A DNA stretch of 34,718 bases from Desulfobacterales bacterium (lineage in GTDB: Bacteria; Desulfobacterota; Syntrophobacteria; B119-G9). Within the stretch, counting starts at the first letter, position 1. Every line of letters starts with the position of its first letter. Shown piece by piece: positions 31,154-34,718 of this stretch. The notes beneath the pieces are model-generated. The model ran no database searches and had not been told where the DNA came from. It saw nothing but the letters and a program-made list of their open reading frames with translations. The DNA is taken from assembly GCA_026983715.1 (NCBI GenBank), contig JALSTM010000234.1:1-34718 (forward strand), written 5' to 3'. The position numbers and the translations under genes were made by a program.

Positions 31154-31988
31154 GTTCGTAAGCGTTCATACTCTTGCGAACCAGTTTGAAGCGGATTTAC
31201 TGAAGGGTGCGTTGGAAAATGAAGGCATCCCTGTTATCGTGAGATCCTTTCATGATACTGCATATGACGGTATTTACATACCCCAGAAAGGCTGGGGACG
31301 GCTACTTGTGCCGGAAGTACATCGAGAAAAATCCGAATCTCTCATCTGCCAGATACTTGAAGATATTGAAAAGGGCGGGAGCAGGTACGAGAATCCTCGG
31401 AATATAGATCCGGTGCTCTGGGAAAATTTATTGGTTCAAGTTCCGGAAGATGTGGTCAAAAGGGCGAGGGTAAAGTACGATGATCGGGGTGGCGTTTATA
31501 AAATACCTTTTTTAAATGAAACCCTGATTTGCAATCCCCGTGACCGTCTCATCTTTCCTGAAAATCCAAGGAGTAGGATCACCAGCGATTTTCAACTGTA
31601 CCTCGTGGTATTAACCTACCTTCTTGAAGCGAAGGATGTTGAACTGTCAAACGTCTATGTCAACGAAAAGGGGATAAAAGGGGGCGAATTTTTCTTTAAG
31701 GGCCCACACAAATTATCCACGGGAAAACTTGAAAGCAGGTACAGGAAAGATGAAAAGGGGTTCTTTCGCGCTGGCGAAAAGCTAGGGGGCGAAAAAGTGG
31801 CTCTAGGGGATGCAGCCTTTAAAGTTTGGCCCTTCCCCAGAATTCCCCTCATTTACATACTGTGGATGGAGGACGATGAATTTCCTGCAAGTGTATCGGT
31901 TAACTTTGATTCCACTATCGAGCAACACCTGCCCCTTGATGTTATATGGGGATTAGTAAATGTGGTGAGCGGGTTATTGCTGAAATGA
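31131..31988 (+). CDS. DUF2007-DUF3786 two-domain protein
   Basis: A 285-residue protein. Residues 1-75 match DUF2007 (putative signal-transducing domain): FVSVHTLANQFEADLLKGALENEGIPVIV and WGRLLVPE. Residues 90-280 match the DUF3786 type: VYKIPFLNETLICNPRDRLIF, YLVVLTYLLEAKDVELSN, GGEFFFKGPHKLSTGKLE, and VKVWPFPRIPLIYILWMEDDEFPA-like text, ending LDVIWGLVNV. Neither domain has an established biochemical role; DUF3786 is common in anaerobes with corrinoid/C1 genes. It is coupled to the 4Fe-4S gene upstream and overlaps the CoA-transferase downstream by four bases (ATGA). Confidence 0.75.
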   Translation: MKDRSPDEFVSVHTLANQFEADLLKGALENEGIPVIVRSFHDTAYDGIYIPQKGWGRLLVPEVHREKSESLICQILEDIEKGGSRYENPRNIDPVLWENLLVQVPEDVVKRARVKYDDRGGVYKIPFLNETLICNPRDRLIFPENPRSRITSDFQLYLVVLTYLLEAKDVELSNVYVNEKGIKGGEFFFKGPHKLSTGKLESRYRKDEKGFFRAGEKLGGEKVALGDAAFKVWPFPRIPLIYILWMEDDEFPASVSVNFDSTIEQHLPLDVIWGLVNVVSGLLLK

Positions 31989-33880
31989 AGTATCTAACAA
32001 AATGGAGAGTATCCTACCGGGCTAAGGTTATTTCCGCCCCCGAGGCTTTCAATATCTACCTCGCAAACGGCGACCGGGTTTTTGTTGGTACCGGGTGTGG
32101 AGAACCACAGCATTTGTTGTCTGAACTTAAGAAAGTCTTGCCGTGTTACCACGACCTTGAATTTGTTCAAGGACTCTCTCTTGGAATCAATCCGGTAGCC
32201 GAAGAATGTTATGAAGGGCGTTGCCGATTAAGGAGTTTTTTTGTTTCAGGGAAGGCCAGGGAAGCGATAAGAGAAGGCCGTGCCGATTATGCCCCTGTAT
32301 ATCTGTCAAGGGTTCCCGACCTGTTCAAAAAAGGCCTGGTGCCCATAGATCTGGCAATGATACAGGTCAGCCCCCCTGATGAACATGGCTTTTGCTCACT
32401 AGGTGTATCAGTTGACATTGTTAAATCTGCGATGAAAAGCGCCAGGACGGTTATAGCCCAGGTAAATAGGTTCATGCCAAGGGTGCTGGGAGATACTTTT
32501 ATCCACTTTAGTGAGATTGACGCATTCGTGGAACATGACGAACCTCTCGTTGAGATGGTTTTTCCAACTCAAAGCGCGGTGGCTGAACGCATAGCAGGGT
32601 ACGTATCTAAGCTCGTAGATGACGGATCAACAATTCAAGTCGGCATTGGTAATCTTCTAAACAGCGTTCTGGTTAAATTGAAGAATAAGAAGGATCTTGG
32701 TGTACACTCGGAATTTCTGAGCGATGCACATTTACAGCTCGTCCGGGAAGGCGTTATAACGGGTAAGAAAAAATCGATTCATCGCGGAAAGATGATTGCA
32801 AGTTTCTGCATGGGAACCAAGGAACTTTACAATTTCGTAGATAATAATCCTACGGTCGAGTTCTATCCGACTGAGTATGTAAATAACAGTTCAGTTATAG
32901 CACGCAACGATAAAATGGTAGCAATGAATTCTGCCATAGAAGTAGATTTAACAGGGCAGGTTTGCGCTGACTCCCTAGGACACAAGATTTACAGCGGCAT
33001 TGGCGGATACGTTGACTTCATGATGGGGGCATCCCGATCCAAAGGGGGACGGTCAATTATCGTTTTGCCTTCCACTACCCCTGATGGGAAAAAATCCAGA
33101 ATTGTAAGCCACCTGATGAAGGGCGCAGGTGTGGTTACTCCTCGCAGCAACATTGAATTTGTCGTAACTGAATTCGGCATAGCACACTTATTCGGGAAAA
33201 CCATCCGAGAAAGGGCTCTCGCGTTGATCAACATCGCGCACCCCAGGTTCCGGGAAGACCTTTTGCGGGCAGCAAAACAGGTGCGTTACGTGTATGAAGA
33301 CCAAATTCTGCCTCCTATCTACGAACCCCTTTACCCGGGACAATGGGAAACTTACCAGATTTTTCCACCTGATAACCAGAAGGTTTTCTTTCGTCCCATA
33401 AGGCCTACAGACGAAAGGGCACTCCAGGAGTTCTTTTACTCGCTTCCGGATGAAGATATCTACTACCGGTTCCTGTCAGCCATGAAAGTTTTCCCTCACA
33501 GAAACATTCAGGCAATGGTTAACATCGATTATGAACACGAAATGGCAATAGTTGGGGTTATAGGTGATATTGGTGAGGAGAAGATCATAGCACTTGGGCG
33601 GTACATTTTAGACCAAAATACCAACATGGCCGAGGTTGATTTCGCAGTAAGAGCCGAATGGCAGGGAAAAGGTATCGGTACATTCTTGTTGCACTACCTC
33701 TGCGAGATTGCGAAAAGTAAGGGAATTTCCGGATTTTGTGCTTACGTACTGGCTTCCAACAGGGGCATGTTAAAGATTTTCCACAAGGTTGGTTACGTTG
33801 TTCATACTCATCTGGAAGGCGGAGTTTATGAAATCTATTTTAGGTTTGACGAACCTGCGGATCAGTGTATTACAGAATGA
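31985..33880 (+). CDS. Acetyl-CoA hydrolase/CoA-transferase fused to a C-terminal GNAT domain (copy 2)
   Basis: The ATG at 31985 (631 residues) overlaps the previous stop as ATGA and is preferred to an upstream ATG at 31946. The domains mirror copy 1: transferase (1-435) with VGTGCGEPQ near 34-42, QVSPPDEHGFCSLG near 127-140, the probable catalytic E319 in NSAIEVDLTGQ and GIGGYVDF; then GNAT (460-615) with QGKGIG at 560-565. Whole stretches match copy 1 closely (for example LFGKTxRERALAL, GNAT start FRPxRPxD), so the two are paralogues, but not recent duplicates. It closes a coupled set with the 4Fe-4S and DUF3786 genes, which suggests a different substrate or control from copy 1. Confidence 0.9.
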   Translation: MKYLTKWRVSYRAKVISAPEAFNIYLANGDRVFVGTGCGEPQHLLSELKKVLPCYHDLEFVQGLSLGINPVAEECYEGRCRLRSFFVSGKAREAIREGRADYAPVYLSRVPDLFKKGLVPIDLAMIQVSPPDEHGFCSLGVSVDIVKSAMKSARTVIAQVNRFMPRVLGDTFIHFSEIDAFVEHDEPLVEMVFPTQSAVAERIAGYVSKLVDDGSTIQVGIGNLLNSVLVKLKNKKDLGVHSEFLSDAHLQLVREGVITGKKKSIHRGKMIASFCMGTKELYNFVDNNPTVEFYPTEYVNNSSVIARNDKMVAMNSAIEVDLTGQVCADSLGHKIYSGIGGYVDFMMGASRSKGGRSIIVLPSTTPDGKKSRIVSHLMKGAGVVTPRSNIEFVVTEFGIAHLFGKTIRERALALINIAHPRFREDLLRAAKQVRYVYEDQILPPIYEPLYPGQWETYQIFPPDNQKVFFRPIRPTDERALQEFFYSLPDEDIYYRFLSAMKVFPHRNIQAMVNIDYEHEMAIVGVIGDIGEEKIIALGRYILDQNTNMAEVDFAVRAEWQGKGIGTFLLHYLCEIAKSKGISGFCAYVLASNRGMLKIFHKVGYVVHTHLEGGVYEIYFRFDEPADQCITE

Positions 33881-34032
33881 ACCTTGATCGTTTATATGTC
33901 AGCCCATTTTATCTTCGGCTCTAGATAGGTCTTAGCAGAGACTTTTATTGTTCGTTGTGGTTGACCCGAACTGGTCAAACCATGCCGATTGGATTGTTTT
34001 AGTGTGATACAGCTAGAAGGGGAAAGCATTGG

Positions 34033-34046
34033 AGCACTGCAGTGCT
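34033..34046. repeat. 14-bp perfect palindrome upstream of the last gene
   Basis: AGCACTGCAGTGCT, 66 bases before the ATG at 34112. It could be an operator for a dimeric repressor. A TTGACC/GGTCAA hairpin lies about 65 bases upstream of it. Otherwise the 231 bases 33881-34111 show nothing recognisable. Confidence 0.35.
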
Positions 34047-34111
34047 ACTGGCAGCTTCTAGGTAGTACAGGGGACGACCGAGGGTTTCCTAACTGTGGCA
34101 AGGAGATGTAA

Positions 34112-34718
34112 ATGCGCAAAGCGATTATTGGGATTTTTTTACTGGTCTTGATAGCTGGTGGAATTTTTGGCTGGATTGTTTTGAAAAAACGTATGAGTAC
34201 GCGTTGCAGCACTGTACCCTTCACCCAGTTGTTGAGGGAAAAACCTATTTTCTACGTGGAATTCTTGGGCATGGGGCAAGTGTGGGATAGGTTCAAAAAA
34301 TCTAATTATTATGGCACACTTAATGGTAATAAGCTGGTGAAAAACCTGGTTGCTTCCGATGGATGGACCCAATTTAAAGAGTCCTTGAGAGAAACAGAAA
34401 AAACTCTTGGCTTTTCAATAAATGAAGAAAACCTGAAATCTCTTTTCGGAAATGATTTTGCCCTGGTGCTCCTGCCACCAGCTCAGGAGGAAAAAGGTGG
34501 GGTTAAAAGCGATAACAGGCAGGATGACAGGAGCAACAATCTTCTGTCTCACAATAATCTAACCCCGGATTTTGTATTATTTTTCAGACTAAATGCCAAA
34601 GCGCAGCTTGGCTCAATGGCCATCAAATTGAATTCATGGCTTAAAAATGATTCTTCATACAGCACTCAAGAATACCGGGGGCATACCCTTTACCTGGTCA
34701 GTAGCGAGTCGTTTATTT
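34112..34718 (+). CDS. Membrane-anchored protein, partial (runs off the window)
   Basis: The ATG at 34112 has AGGAG seven bases ahead. The open frame continues to the last base (202 codons seen). Residues 5-25 form one hydrophobic helix (IIGIFLLVLIAGGIFGWIVL) followed by KKR, so the N-terminus is a signal anchor with the rest probably periplasmic. The soluble part has FGNDFALVLLP and DFVLFFRLNAKAQL, reminiscent of DUF3352-type proteins, and a charged insert (KSDNRQDDRSN). No catalytic motif is visible in the part shown. Length and function are unknown. Confidence 0.7.
   Translation, partial: MRKAIIGIFLLVLIAGGIFGWIVLKKRMSTRCSTVPFTQLLREKPIFYVEFLGMGQVWDRFKKSNYYGTLNGNKLVKNLVASDGWTQFKESLRETEKTLGFSINEENLKSLFGNDFALVLLPPAQEEKGGVKSDNRQDDRSNNLLSHNNLTPDFVLFFRLNAKAQLGSMAIKLNSWLKNDSSYSTQEYRGHTLYLVSSESFI

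Noticed and set aside
1-34718. tRNA genes and CRISPR arrays
   Set aside because: I looked for clover-leaf T-loop signatures (GGTTCRA) with acceptor pairing and for regularly spaced repeats of 25-40 bases. None was found by eye.

Overview
This 34.7 kb window looks like the chromosome of an anaerobic Desulfobacterota-type bacterium (sulfate reducer or syntroph). The evidence is gene content, not a marker gene: a heterodisulfide-reductase-like HdrABC complex with an MvhD partner read through two in-frame UGA (selenocysteine) codons, a CooC-type ATPase, molybdenum/tungsten cofactor genes, a CFeSP-like 4Fe-4S protein, two CoA-transferase/acetyltransferase fusions, and an IMP cyclohydrolase without its usual partner domain. 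There are no rRNA, tRNA or CRISPR features that I can support.

Layout. 1-204: end of a broken transposase. 271-4626 (minus): lgt, a CoA-transferase-GNAT fusion, a PD-(D/E)XK-like protein and a metallo-beta-lactamase-fold hydrolase form one tight minus-strand operon. 4797-9109 (plus): a His-rich small protein, an aldehyde dehydrogenase, and mobB-mobA-moeA with overlapping ends. 9444-15915 (plus): hdrC-hdrB-giant hdrA-mvhD, then a hairpin and a cooC-like gene (16028-16783). 16886-19956 (plus): a purine/tRNA-modification operon, purH(N-terminal half)-purD-purE-tsaC. 19953-20237: a good promoter, a structured RNA about 250 nt long and a strong terminator, followed by a 53-residue ORF missed by length-filtered gene calling. 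20559-21104 (minus): pyrR. 21461-25187 (plus): a small Cys/His protein, a membrane protein with a metzincin-like motif lacking the catalytic Glu, and aconitase. 25188-25973: an island of palindromes and repeats without a convincing gene. 25974-27428 (minus): an RdgC-like protein and a tiny Arg-rich protein. 27609-28369 (plus): a cytidylate-kinase-like protein behind a possible short ORF. 28385-29781 (minus): two CBS-domain proteins. 30047-33880 (plus): a DUF1232/J-domain protein, a 4Fe-4S protein, a DUF2007-DUF3786 fusion and the second CoA-transferase-GNAT fusion. The last gene (34112 onward) runs off the window.

How they may work together. The hdr operon encodes a soluble electron-transfer (probably flavin-based electron-bifurcating) complex. 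Its HdrA carries a complete GltD/NfnB-like NAD(P)H module and a second HdrA unit, so one 1497-residue chain could join pyridine nucleotide, ferredoxin and an HdrBC thiol/disulfide site. The Sec-containing MvhD would connect a hydrogenase or formate dehydrogenase encoded elsewhere. Upstream Mo-cofactor genes and downstream cooC fit a metabolism based on formate, CO and acetyl-CoA. The CoA-transferases and aconitase point to acetate/acyl-CoA handling and a (partial) TCA cycle.

The most interesting items are the double-Sec MvhD with visible SECIS hairpins, the HdrA-GltD-HdrA fusion, the unassigned structured RNA at 19.99-20.24 kb (possibly 6S-like), and the two paralogous CoA-transferase-GNAT fusions.
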